15,595 bases of DNA from Promethearchaeota archaeon (lineage in GTDB: Archaea > Asgardarchaeota > Lokiarchaeia > Sigynarchaeales > SOKP01), in the NCBI GenBank assembly GCA_014730295.1, contig WJIN01000293.1, positions 1 to 15,595 on the forward strand, written 5' to 3'. Of this stretch, positions 7,740 to 14,847 are shown in pieces; within the stretch, counting starts at the first letter, position 1; each line of letters begins with the position of its first letter. The notes beneath the pieces were generated by a model. It did not search any database, was not told the DNA's origin, and saw only the letters and a program-made list of their open reading frames with translations. Position numbers and translations under genes: made by a program.

Positions 7740-8405
7740 ATGATTAAATCATTGCGTTATTTGAAAATAATAAATATCATATCTACAATTCTTTTTTACA
7801 TATTTTCACCAGCAGGAGTTATCTATTTAGAATATAATCAACCATATTATAATTATGAAATATTCAATGCGGAGCTCTCATACATAAGTATTATTACCTT
7901 TTTTGTTTCAATTTTTCTTCTTCATAAATTTTTCATTAATTATAGTATATTAACTGGATTAATTGGAATTTTAATTCATTTTTGGTGTATATTTTCTTTT
8001 TTAGTTCCTATAATTTTGATATCACCAATTAATGATATTAAGTTTGGTATTGGATTCTATTTACACCTAGTATCAATTCTTCCAATTATAACTTCAATAA
8101 TATTTTTAATGATTTTAAAACTAAAACAAAGTGAAAAAAATAGAGTTTTAATAAAAAGAACAATTCTTGAATTGGGGACAAAATATCCTCGTATAGAAAT
8201 GAAAGAAATCGCAGAAAAATGTGGTGAACTTCCAGATCTTATAATTGATGTTTTACAAAAAATGATCAAAAACGAGGAAATATATGCTGCTTATTTCAAA
8301 ACTTCACAAACTGTTGCATTCAATCAACAAGCAAATATAAATGAAATTGATCTTCTTATGGAAAGATATAATGACTGGGAAACTACTAGACTCAAAAAAA
8401 AATAG
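7740..8405 (+). CDS. Array member 9: multi-pass membrane protein with PCI-like winged helix
   Basis: Last full-length paralogue, 221 residues with an ATG start. Hydrophobic segments lie at about 8-30, 48-64, 69-97 and 104-127. The soluble domain, about 136-215, has ILELGTKYPRIEMKEIAEKCG, KMIKNEEIYAAYF, KTSQTVAFNQQANINEIDLLM and NDWE, with a lysine-rich end. TATA-like TTATATAAAT at 7619-7628 and TATTATAAAAT near 7684-7694 lie in the 171-bp gap upstream; either could drive this gene, but neither is proven. A degraded relative lies just downstream. Function unknown. Confidence 0.85.
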   Translation: MIKSLRYLKIINIISTILFYIFSPAGVIYLEYNQPYYNYEIFNAELSYISIITFFVSIFLLHKFFINYSILTGLIGILIHFWCIFSFLVPIILISPINDIKFGIGFYLHLVSILPIITSIIFLMILKLKQSEKNRVLIKRTILELGTKYPRIEMKEIAEKCGELPDLIIDVLQKMIKNEEIYAAYFKTSQTVAFNQQANINEIDLLMERYNDWETTRLKKK

Positions 8406-8466
8406 CTTAGATTTAAAATCTAAAACAATGAAATCTAAACAGATTATTTAAAATCCCCAATAATCT

Positions 8467-8590
8467 TGTTTCCACCAATGTGGTTAATATCAGAGAAATA
8501 GATAAGTTAATGAAAAAATTAAAAGAGTGGGAAGTTCAAAAAATTAAAAAAACACATAATAATGAGAAGTTGTGCGGATTAAAAATTTAG
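8467..8590 (+). pseudogene. Array member 10: C-terminal remnant of the same family
   Basis: Reading from about 8483, the frame gives NIREIDKLMKKLKEWEVQKI and a few lysines. This is the family tail (ANI.EIDKLM...EWE..Q.LKK). No membrane part or winged helix precedes it, and the upstream 60 bases are non-coding in this frame. It ends at TAG 8588, a few bases into the 3' end of the convergent SPFH gene. It marks the array border and shows that at least one more copy was lost. Confidence 0.75.
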
Positions 8591-9715
8591 AAGCTTTTCT
8601 TCCAATTCATTAATCTCTTTTTCTATTCTTCTCACTCTCAAACTATAAGTTTCTTCTGAGATTTTACCTGATGATAATAACTCATCAAATTGATTGAGTT
8701 TTTGTTTTAACTTCAAAATTCTATTCTCTATTCGCTTCTTATTTTTCAAAGGGTGATTCGTTTGAAATTCAGCGATCTTAACCTCTTTTTCTGATTCTAG
8801 TTTCATTTTAGCCAGATCCCCGGCAACTGAGGCTTTTCCTTGCTGTTCAATTATTTCTGATTTAGTTAGACCTTCTAATTTATCTCTTTCCGATAAGTAT
8901 GTCATTTTATCACGTTCTTTTTTTGCTTCTAATATTTCTTGTTCTCGTTCGAAACTCTTTTTAGCTGCTTTCAATTCTCTTTTTTTAGTCTCAAGGTCCT
9001 TTTTTAATTTGAGTATTTTAATCTCTTCTGAGATTTTTGATTTCTGTTTATCTGTTTCATACAATGAATCAACACCCTCAGGTACTTGAATTCCTAACAA
9101 ATTCAATGATTCGAACTCCATCCCATATTTTAAAAAATCTTCCATAATTTTGGAGTTAACCACATTTAATACACGTTCTCGATCTTCTAAAAGAATTTGT
9201 TTGGCAGTATAATTTTTAAATGTGTCTCTTAAAACGGTTTGTAATAAGGAGAGAATCCAATTCTTAACATCATCTAATGACCAAATCTTCCGTCCTGCAA
9301 TAACATCGGTATAGAATGTTTTCACATCGTTAACTCTAAATTTCATTGTCCCATGCAAGCCGACGATAATCCCATCCTTAGAGGGTATCCCATTTGATAG
9401 TGGGATACCCCACTTTATCTCATTTATGGAAGTATCCACCCAAACAATTTCTGTTCCCTTGGTTTTTGTCTTTTTATTGAGTTCATATATTCCCCCTTCT
9501 AAAATCCCTATTAGTTCTCCCTTATCATAGAATAATGCTCTTTCATAATCTTTGACTGCGAAATATTTCTTTTTTTTAAAATCGTCTCCTGGTTGAGGAT
9601 AAATATACAAAATAGACGTTTTTGTCCCTTCATCCACTCTATGCCAAGCTAAGATTTTAGGATTAATATCTTTAAATCCTTTTTCATCAATTTTTTTATA
9701 CATATTAAATCCCAT
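8579..9715 (-). CDS. SPFH/stomatin-prohibitin-like protein with long coiled coil
   Basis: 378 residues. The SPFH (band 7) domain covers about 45-215: an opening strand region (KKYFAVKDYERALFYDKGELIG), GGIYELN, GLHGTMKFRVNDVKTFYTDV, and IMEDFLKYGMEFESLNLLGIQVPEGV in two parts, the usual 'cytosolic side' ending of the fold. This type resembles the soluble YdjI/COG4260 group rather than anchored stomatins, since no N-terminal membrane helix or signal is present. A charged, lysine- and glutamate-rich coiled coil fills about 220-315. The last 50 residues form a helical hairpin with FDELLSSGKISEETY, like a SHOCT module. SPFH proteins form oligomeric rings or membrane-microdomain scaffolds. It follows the winged-helix gene by 39 bp on the same strand, so they probably share a transcript. 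The start could also be the second Met (residue 5). Confidence 0.82.
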   Translation of the reverse strand: MGFNMYKKIDEKGFKDINPKILAWHRVDEGTKTSILYIYPQPGDDFKKKKYFAVKDYERALFYDKGELIGILEGGIYELNKKTKTKGTEIVWVDTSINEIKWGIPLSNGIPSKDGIIVGLHGTMKFRVNDVKTFYTDVIAGRKIWSLDDVKNWILSLLQTVLRDTFKNYTAKQILLEDRERVLNVVNSKIMEDFLKYGMEFESLNLLGIQVPEGVDSLYETDKQKSKISEEIKILKLKKDLETKKRELKAAKKSFEREQEILEAKKERDKMTYLSERDKLEGLTKSEIIEQQGKASVAGDLAKMKLESEKEVKIAEFQTNHPLKNKKRIENRILKLKQKLNQFDELLSSGKISEETYSLRVRRIEKEINELEEKLLNF

Positions 9716-9754
9716 CTAAATTTTTAATAATTATTTGATAAACTAAATGTTAAA

Positions 9755-11146
9755 TTAGTAATTACCTTCTGAAATTATATACCATTTATCTCCGTGGAGA
9801 AAAGATTTTGAATGCTTAATAATACCAATAGTTTCCAAATTCTTCAAAATATTAGTACACTTTTCTTTTTTCCAATCAAGTGCGTTAATTATATCTGCAA
9901 GAGTAAATTTTTGAAGAATTAAAGCAACACTTATTAGTTTGTTCTCATCTTCTGAAATATCATGAGCTTTTAGTTGTAATAGTTTAAAATATCGATTTTG
10001 ATCAGTTCTTACTTCTCTAATTCCAGGGATTAAGCCATCATCGGTCATTCTATTGATTACTGTTTCAAGTTCTTCTATTGTGAATATTAAATTCGGATTT
10101 TGGTCTAAAAGAAATTGATAGAATTCATATAAAGGAATTGTATCCTTTATCTTGTATATGTGATTATTAAAATCTGAAGATGAGTTATTTAGAGCATTTA
10201 AAGATTCCAAAATAGCTTCTTTGATGCTATCTCTCTTTATATCTTGTGAATCTTGTTTATTGATAATCTTATTAATTAATTCCGTCTCTAACTTATTATC
10301 CATGATTTTCTTCAAGTCGTCATCATTAAATAAATGTAAATCTGGATTGATTTTTACTCTTTTCATAACTAAGTCTGTTAATAATCTCAATTCTTCTCGG
10401 GCATCCTTTGTAAAAGAGAGAGCATGAACATTTGCTTCATTTTCCAAATATAGAGAAATCTTCTCTGACAAACTAATGTAGCCATTTATATCATTTAAGA
10501 TTATGAAATTTAAAAATAATATTTCTGAGAACGTAATTTTTGCTTCTTTTTCTGTAATTTTTCTTTTAGGTTCTCCAGCTTTTTTCAATTTAAGTTTTTT
10601 TATTGGATCTTCAGGAGCATTTACAAATATATGTCTAAGATACTTAACCCGTTTTAATATAAAACTAATTAAATCCTCAAAGATTGGATCATCAAGATTA
10701 ATAACAGTTCCAAGAATTTTACTCATTTCCAACTGTAAGGATTTGAACTTCTCTTCTATGCTGTCATTTTTACCCTTAATAGATCTTTTTAACTCATCTA
10801 TTTCGTTTGGAATTGCGATCTCATTAAGTAGCTCTTGTTCTTTGGTAATTAAATTCGATTGGATTTCTCTATTTCCATTTGCTTTTTTAATAACCTTCTT
10901 TCCGAATCTTGTAATTTTCCATTTTGGAAGTATATTGTTTTTTTCTACGACTCTTTCAACTTGATTGAATTTTTCTAATTGTAATAAAATATTTTTAGTA
11001 ACTCTCATTGAGAGATCGGTATTTTTACTTATGTTTCTAATACTTGCCAATTTATCTCCTCGATCCCTCAAGTATCTAAGAACAATAGCAATACCTTGAA
11101 GACTAATTGGTAGGTTACGAGATGTGTTTTTTTTTGAATTCGTCAT
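9755..11146 (-). CDS. Multi-winged-helix protein with EAP30/Vps36-like C-terminus
   Basis: 463 residues, no membrane segment. Residues about 15-90 form a classic winged helix (LASIRNISKNTDLSMRVTKN, then WKITRFGKKVIKK). The middle, 100-330, is helical and charged. The last 130 residues fit a tandem winged helix: IPLYEFYQFLL, FTIEELETVINRMTDDGLIP, YFKLLQLKAHDISEDE, then FTLADIINALDWKKEKCTN, ILKNLETIGIIKHSK, DKWYI. The order resembles the end of ESCRT-II Vps22/Vps36 (a 'spedl' helix, then the 'vmviql.sh.eee' segment, then a second winged helix). Asgard archaea encode ESCRT-II proteins. UFL1, the UFM1 E3, is also built of winged helices, so an E3 or adaptor role is an alternative. A DNA-binding regulator of the divergent conjugation operon is the third. 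I cannot decide between them. Confidence 0.8.
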   Translation of the reverse strand: MTNSKKNTSRNLPISLQGIAIVLRYLRDRGDKLASIRNISKNTDLSMRVTKNILLQLEKFNQVERVVEKNNILPKWKITRFGKKVIKKANGNREIQSNLITKEQELLNEIAIPNEIDELKRSIKGKNDSIEEKFKSLQLEMSKILGTVINLDDPIFEDLISFILKRVKYLRHIFVNAPEDPIKKLKLKKAGEPKRKITEKEAKITFSEILFLNFIILNDINGYISLSEKISLYLENEANVHALSFTKDAREELRLLTDLVMKRVKINPDLHLFNDDDLKKIMDNKLETELINKIINKQDSQDIKRDSIKEAILESLNALNNSSSDFNNHIYKIKDTIPLYEFYQFLLDQNPNLIFTIEELETVINRMTDDGLIPGIREVRTDQNRYFKLLQLKAHDISEDENKLISVALILQKFTLADIINALDWKKEKCTNILKNLETIGIIKHSKSFLHGDKWYIISEGNY

Positions 11147-11188
11147 AGAAATTTCAGTTTTATTTAAATATTAAATATGATTAAGTAA

Positions 11189-11196
11189 TATATAAA
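11189..11196 (-). promoter_or_regulatory. TATA box candidate for the winged-helix/SPFH transcript
   Basis: On the minus strand this reads TTTATATA, a match to the archaeal TATA consensus, 43 bases before the ATG at 11146. Transcription would start about 25 bases on, leaving a short leader. Confidence 0.5.
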
Positions 11197-11236
11197 TGTT
11201 TCCATATGGCAACAATCCTTAATAATGAAAACATTT
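11194..11236. promoter_or_regulatory. Inverted repeat in the divergent intergenic region
   Basis: AAATGTTT at 11194-11201 and its complement AAACATTT at 11229-11236 flank a 27-bp spacer that includes the palindrome CCATATGG (11202-11209). The left arm touches the TATA candidate of the minus-strand genes, a placement suited to an operator for a regulator. The arms are short and AT-rich, so chance is a real alternative. Confidence 0.3.
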
Positions 11237-11337
11237 GTTATATGGTAAATCTTAAAAGTATGAATAACCAAATAAGATTGAATAAGACTTATCAAAATAA
11301 AAAAAAATCGTGACATTATCTAAAAACGGGACAGAAT

Positions 11338-12420
11338 GTGATTAAATACAAACTTGTACCTCAACTTAGGGAAAACTGTATAATTAAAGGCAAAAAAGAG
11401 TGGCTCTCAGAATATTCACCTGGAGATGTCATTTTCATAATTTCAACTTCTGCTATTAAAAAATTCTCAATAATATCAAAAATTGAAAATATTAAGGAAT
11501 CGGATAATGCGATAATCTATATTGATAAAAGAATTATGGGAGAATTTGCTGAGAAAGATAATGTTCAAATTATCAAGTACAATCCAGCAGAAGCAATTAA
11601 TATACAAATTACAATATCAGACTCCTTTTCTATAATATCTAAAGGTGATTGGACGGCAAACATAAAACCCTCAATTAAAAATAAGATAGTAGATATTGGA
11701 CAAGAAATCTCATTTTTAATCAATTGGGAAGGCGGCGTTCCGATAGTGGCTTCAGGTATTGTAGATTATACCTTACCTAGTCCTCCAGTTTTCATCGGAG
11801 ATAGGACTCAAATATTTTTGCAAAAAGCTTCTCATGATGATTTAGTAAGAACTTTGGATAGCACAATAATTATTAAGAAAAGGCGTGTAAATATTCTGGA
11901 AAACCAATTAAAAGAGAAAAAGTTCCATATTTTTAGACAGATGAAGGAGAGCAACTATCCATATAAAGGACTAAGATTTAAATATAAAGCAACTAACTCC
12001 CATCAATTATTTAACTCTATTATAAATATATTCAAGCGTTTAGATATCATTGAAGAACCTTCTGAGGAAATATTTGATAAATCGAATCAAGATTATTTAG
12101 GTTCCGCTGTATATCTTTTAAAAAAAAAAGATAATTCCTTCTTGTTGATTGATCTACAAATTGTAGCCTCTTCTAATTCTGGAACAATTCTTCTCTGGAT
12201 AACCGGAAAAAATATGAACTCCATTTCAGAATCTTTAGATATATACTCAAATCGCATCACTGAATTAATAAAAAGCGTTGAGCAAAAAGCAGAAGTAATT
12301 GGTGCTAAATGTCCCGAATGCGGAGGAGATCTTCCATTAAATGAAATGAATGTAGAAGGAATCGTTGAATGTCAGTTTTGCTCCAAAATATCAAAAATAC
12401 CGAAAGCATTAAGATACTAA
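11338..12420 (+). CDS. Beta-barrel protein with C-terminal zinc ribbon, first gene of the UFM1-like locus
   Basis: 360 residues with a GTG start; a TGA overlaps the nearby ATG, so GTG 11338 is the first possible start. I do not recognise the family. Residues about 25-162 are strand-rich, with IIYIDKRIMGEFAEKDNVQI and, later, PSPPVFIGDRTQIFL. This spacing recalls the double-psi barrel plus second barrel of the Cdc48/p97 N-domain, which binds substrates and adaptors; the likeness is weak and inferred. Residues 165-205 are a charged helix, and 210-320 a mixed alpha/beta region. The end is a zinc ribbon with C325/C328 (CPECGG) and C345/C348 (CQFC). It ends two bases before the E1 start, so translation is probably coupled. 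A substrate receptor or scaffold for the modification system is a plausible role, not shown. Confidence 0.8.
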   Translation: MIKYKLVPQLRENCIIKGKKEWLSEYSPGDVIFIISTSAIKKFSIISKIENIKESDNAIIYIDKRIMGEFAEKDNVQIIKYNPAEAINIQITISDSFSIISKGDWTANIKPSIKNKIVDIGQEISFLINWEGGVPIVASGIVDYTLPSPPVFIGDRTQIFLQKASHDDLVRTLDSTIIIKKRRVNILENQLKEKKFHIFRQMKESNYPYKGLRFKYKATNSHQLFNSIINIFKRLDIIEEPSEEIFDKSNQDYLGSAVYLLKKKDNSFLLIDLQIVASSNSGTILLWITGKNMNSISESLDIYSNRITELIKSVEQKAEVIGAKCPECGGDLPLNEMNVEGIVECQFCSKISKIPKALRY

Positions 12421-12422
12421 CA

Positions 12423-13271
12423 ATGAAAGAAGAGAAAAATAATAATAGATATACGAGATTAAAAGCAATTAAAGAATTTGGGTATAATATTGAATGGGAT
12501 GATTTAAAAACATATCATGTTGGTATAATTGGAGTTGGAGGATTGGGTACAGTTTCATCAGAAATGGCAGTTCGATGCGGTATAGGAGAATTAACTCTAA
12601 TTGATTTTGACACAGTTGATATAGTGAACTTAAATAGACTAATGTTTCGGGAAGAACATATTGGAAAATCAAAAGTTAAAGTGGTAAATGAGATTTTAAA
12701 AAAAATAAATAATGATGTTAAAATAAACTATTTTCAACAAGACATAATGGATATTGAATTTGAAAGTAAATTTATTACAGAAATTAGAAAAATGGATATA
12801 ATTTTAAATGGATTAGATAATATTCCTGCCAGAGAATATTTGAATGCTAAATGTGTCCATAATGAGATAACTTATATTGATTCTGGAGCCTCAAGAAGTG
12901 GTCTTTCTGGATATGTACACCCTATTATTCCAAATAAAACAGCATGCGCACAATGTTTAAGTAGTATTGGATTAGATTTACCAAATGAAAGAGGAGAACC
13001 TTGTGTAGCCTCACTACCTTCCACACTAGCTATATTAGCAAGTGTTCAGATACAGGAAATGTTGAAGATCTTACTTAATTTCGGAAAGACTATTGACTAT
13101 CTGATGTATGATATGATTCAAGGTAAATTTCTTAGTTATAAAACCAAAAGGGACCCAAAATGTTCCATCTGCGGTGATAAATCATATAAAACTAAATCTA
13201 GATTTGGAACTCAAATTTCAAAGAAAGATTTAGATCAATTTATAGATAAAACTAAAAAAGAATCTGATTAA
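12423..13271 (+). CDS. UBA5-like E1 activating enzyme
   Basis: 282 residues from ATG 12423, two bases after the previous stop; an earlier in-frame TTG-type start (12369) would overlap that gene and is rejected. It adenylates the C-terminal Gly of the modifier and passes it to a cysteine. The architecture is the short UBA5 type. NRYTRLKAIKEFG precedes the Rossmann fold (UBA5: NPYSRLMALKRMG). The ATP loop is GVGGLG (37-42), then EMAVRCGIGELTLIDFD, NLNR (69-72), and LDN (131-133) with R137. Zinc pairs are C175/C178 and C247/C250. The catalytic Cys is C194 in EPCVASLPST, where UBA5 Cys250 lies in VCAASLPTT, and MLKILLNFG matches UBA5 VLKFLLNFG. There is no Ub-fold domain or second catalytic Cys domain as in UBA1. 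The long acidic UBA5 tail with its LIR/UFM1-interacting motif is missing; a short helix (KKDLDQFIDKTKK) ends the protein. Confidence 0.9.
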   Translation: MKEEKNNNRYTRLKAIKEFGYNIEWDDLKTYHVGIIGVGGLGTVSSEMAVRCGIGELTLIDFDTVDIVNLNRLMFREEHIGKSKVKVVNEILKKINNDVKINYFQQDIMDIEFESKFITEIRKMDIILNGLDNIPAREYLNAKCVHNEITYIDSGASRSGLSGYVHPIIPNKTACAQCLSSIGLDLPNERGEPCVASLPSTLAILASVQIQEMLKILLNFGKTIDYLMYDMIQGKFLSYKTKRDPKCSICGDKSYKTKSRFGTQISKKDLDQFIDKTKKESD

Positions 13272-13272
13272 A

Positions 13273-14484
13273 ATGAAATCATTTATAATTCCCGAGGAAT
13301 TCTTTGATTTAATCAGACACCAAGCTCTTAATTCAGAGGAGGAAATATATGGATGGTTAATTGGATATTTACATGAAAAATATCCAAGAGTATTGGCTCT
13401 ATTTGAATGTCAAAAATTCCAACACCAATCTATAATAAACGCCATTCCTGATGTAAGAGAATTTTATGAAATCAGCTCAATCTTACCGCAAGGAATTGGA
13501 GCAATAGGTATTTATCATTCTCATCCCCATGGTTCTAAAGTTTTTCATAGTCATACCGATGATTCAACCTTATTAAGCTTAAGTAATCAATTTCCAAATT
13601 GTATCTCCGTAGTCACTAATGGAAATGAGGTTGAATGTTTTATCATCGATGAGGATCAGAAAACAAAGAAAATAGATTATACTCTAAAGAGCACTAAACC
13701 CCCTTCCTTTATAATTATATCATTAGAATTGAATTTGAAACTTTTAATAGATAAGGAAATAATAAAGAACAATTTAGACGGCATTTATATTAAAATATCA
13801 GATGAAATCAGAGATTATTTAGAATTAGTTTGGGAAGATTTCGAATTTTATTACCAGGATGAAAAATTGGAAGAAACCATACCCCTCAAGACAATTTTAA
13901 AAGATGAATTAAATTCAAAACCTATTAAAATGAGATTATCAGATGATATTAGACCAAACAGTAATAACACTATGATTTCAATTAGCCCCAATGAGAAAGT
14001 AAATGAATCTGAAATGAAACGAGATCAATTTGTAGTCTTTCAATCCGAAATCGATGTTAAAGTACCGATTTATATTAGTTCACCTTATAATACTCTTTCT
14101 GATCTGACTTTAACTATTAAAACCGAGTTAATTAGCAATAATATTCTAAATCGAATTATAAAAGCTTCCTTAGATTTTGGAAATAAAGTCTTATGGGTCC
14201 CTAATGTCTATCATCTTTGGTTTTTTGGCTTTTACATATCGCTTCTTACGTTTAATGATAAAGAATTAAACAAGACAACTTTATCTGAATTAAATTATAA
14301 AATAATAACTAGACTGATTTCACTAATTACGTCTCTGAGTAAAATATCATTATCGGAAAACTTGGTTCATTTACTTAGTGAAACTATTAGAAATATTAAA
14401 AGTTTTTCACTAGATTTCCATTGGAAAAATAAAATAGCAAAGAAAATTAGGAACTGCGAAAAATCATTAACTAAGATAATTTAA
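13273..14484 (+). CDS. JAMM/MPN metalloprotease with long C-terminal extension
   Basis: 403 residues, ATG start one base after the E1 stop. The N-terminal 140 residues are a JAB/MPN+ domain: E24 in EEEIYGWLIGY, H82 and H84 in YHSHPHG, then S93 and D96 in HSHTDD. These are the zinc ligands and catalytic residues of isopeptidases such as Rpn11 and AMSH. The spacing is HxH-x8-S-x2-D, one residue longer than the common x7, and the loop carries extra histidines (H86, H92, H94). The other 260 residues match nothing I know: a low-complexity charged middle (220-255) and a helical C-terminus (about 290-403) with no clear membrane helix. The modifier is encoded with its C-terminal Gly exposed, so this enzyme is better explained as a deconjugase than a maturation protease. 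In eukaryotes UFM1 is processed by cysteine proteases (UFSP1/2), so the catalytic class differs. Confidence 0.87.
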   Translation: MKSFIIPEEFFDLIRHQALNSEEEIYGWLIGYLHEKYPRVLALFECQKFQHQSIINAIPDVREFYEISSILPQGIGAIGIYHSHPHGSKVFHSHTDDSTLLSLSNQFPNCISVVTNGNEVECFIIDEDQKTKKIDYTLKSTKPPSFIIISLELNLKLLIDKEIIKNNLDGIYIKISDEIRDYLELVWEDFEFYYQDEKLEETIPLKTILKDELNSKPIKMRLSDDIRPNSNNTMISISPNEKVNESEMKRDQFVVFQSEIDVKVPIYISSPYNTLSDLTLTIKTELISNNILNRIIKASLDFGNKVLWVPNVYHLWFFGFYISLLTFNDKELNKTTLSELNYKIITRLISLITSLSKISLSENLVHLLSETIRNIKSFSLDFHWKNKIAKKIRNCEKSLTKII

Positions 14485-14510
14485 TATATGAGCTACAACA
14501 AAAAATTAAA

Positions 14511-14522
14511 AAATATAAATTT
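14511..14522 (+). promoter_or_regulatory. TATA-like element upstream of the modifier gene
   Basis: AAATATAAATTT lies 58 bases before the modifier ATG in a 96-bp gap, the only sizeable gap inside the conjugation locus. It would let the modifier and E2 be transcribed apart from the E1 genes, as suits a modifier needed in excess. The region is AT-rich, so the match is weak. Confidence 0.35.
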
Positions 14523-14564
14523 AATATAATAATAAGGAAACATTAACAAAACTCAAAATAAAAA

Positions 14565-14568
14565 GGAG
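14565..14568 (+). promoter_or_regulatory. Ribosome-binding site of the modifier gene
   Basis: GGAG, within AAAAGGAGTAG, lies 12 bases before ATG 14581 and supports this start. Confidence 0.5.
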
Positions 14569-14580
14569 TAGATAACCCAC

Positions 14581-14847
14581 ATGTCTTCTGAATTAAATAC
14601 AATTTATTTTGTTAATAAGTTTGGATCGGAAAAAAAGCAAATCCCTTTCCCTGTATCTCCTAATTTAAAACTAATGGATGTGATTCCCGAAATATCAAAA
14701 AAGTTTGGGATTTCTTCTCAGAACATCTGTATAGCTAATATGGGGGGACAGGTTTTAACTTCTAGTGATTTAATGAAGCCAATTGGCGAATTGGTAGAAA
14801 TTTTTGGAAAATCATATGACATTATTGATCGAGGTATTGTAGGGTGA
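14581..14847 (+). CDS. UFM1-like ubiquitin-fold modifier ending in a single Gly
   Basis: 88 residues, a small beta-grasp protein. Strand TIYFVNK, second strand QIPFPVS, helix LMDVIPEISKKFG, strand NICIANMGG, and end FGKSYDIIDRGIVG give the ubiquitin fold in order. The best match by eye is UFM1: helix AVLKFAAEEFKV then AIITNDG and HGSELRIIPRDRVG align with helix, IANMGG and end with only a few gaps. It terminates in Val-Gly. UFM1 is conjugated through a single Gly83 preceded by Val, unlike Gly-Gly in ubiquitin, SUMO, SAMP and URM1. Here no residues follow the Gly, so the gene encodes the mature form; human UFM1 carries two extra residues that must be cut off. It overlaps the E2 gene by four bases. 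Target proteins are unknown; it would be joined to lysines in the cytosol or at membranes. Confidence 0.82.
   Translation: MSSELNTIYFVNKFGSEKKQIPFPVSPNLKLMDVIPEISKKFGISSQNICIANMGGQVLTSSDLMKPIGELVEIFGKSYDIIDRGIVG
14831..14835 (+). promoter_or_regulatory. Ribosome-binding site for the E2 inside the modifier gene
   Basis: GAGGT lies in the last codons of the modifier (Arg-Gly region), eight bases before the GTG at 14844. It supports GTG as the E2 start and, with the GTGA overlap, translational coupling. Confidence 0.5.

Noticed and set aside
1500..8600. CRISPR array or transposon cluster as the cause of the repetition
   Set aside because: The repeated units are protein-coding genes of 650-730 bp with diverged sequence. 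No short regular repeats with unique spacers, no transposase and no terminal inverted repeats were seen.
10503..10964. Plus-strand open frame of 153 codons opposite the winged-helix gene
   Set aside because: It is a hydrophobic, Ser/Leu/Phe-rich shadow of an antisense coding sequence with clear domains, and it has no ribosome-binding site.
12369..12422. Extended N-terminus of the E1
   Set aside because: The extension overlaps the zinc-ribbon end of the preceding gene, has no E1-like content, and ATG 12423 gives the spacing expected before the NRYTRL block.
14581..14847. Canonical ubiquitin, SAMP/Urm1 or MoaD identity of the modifier
   Set aside because: There is no Gly-Gly end, the C-terminal strand and Val-Gly resemble UFM1, and the neighbouring E1 and E2 are of the UBA5 and UFC1 type.
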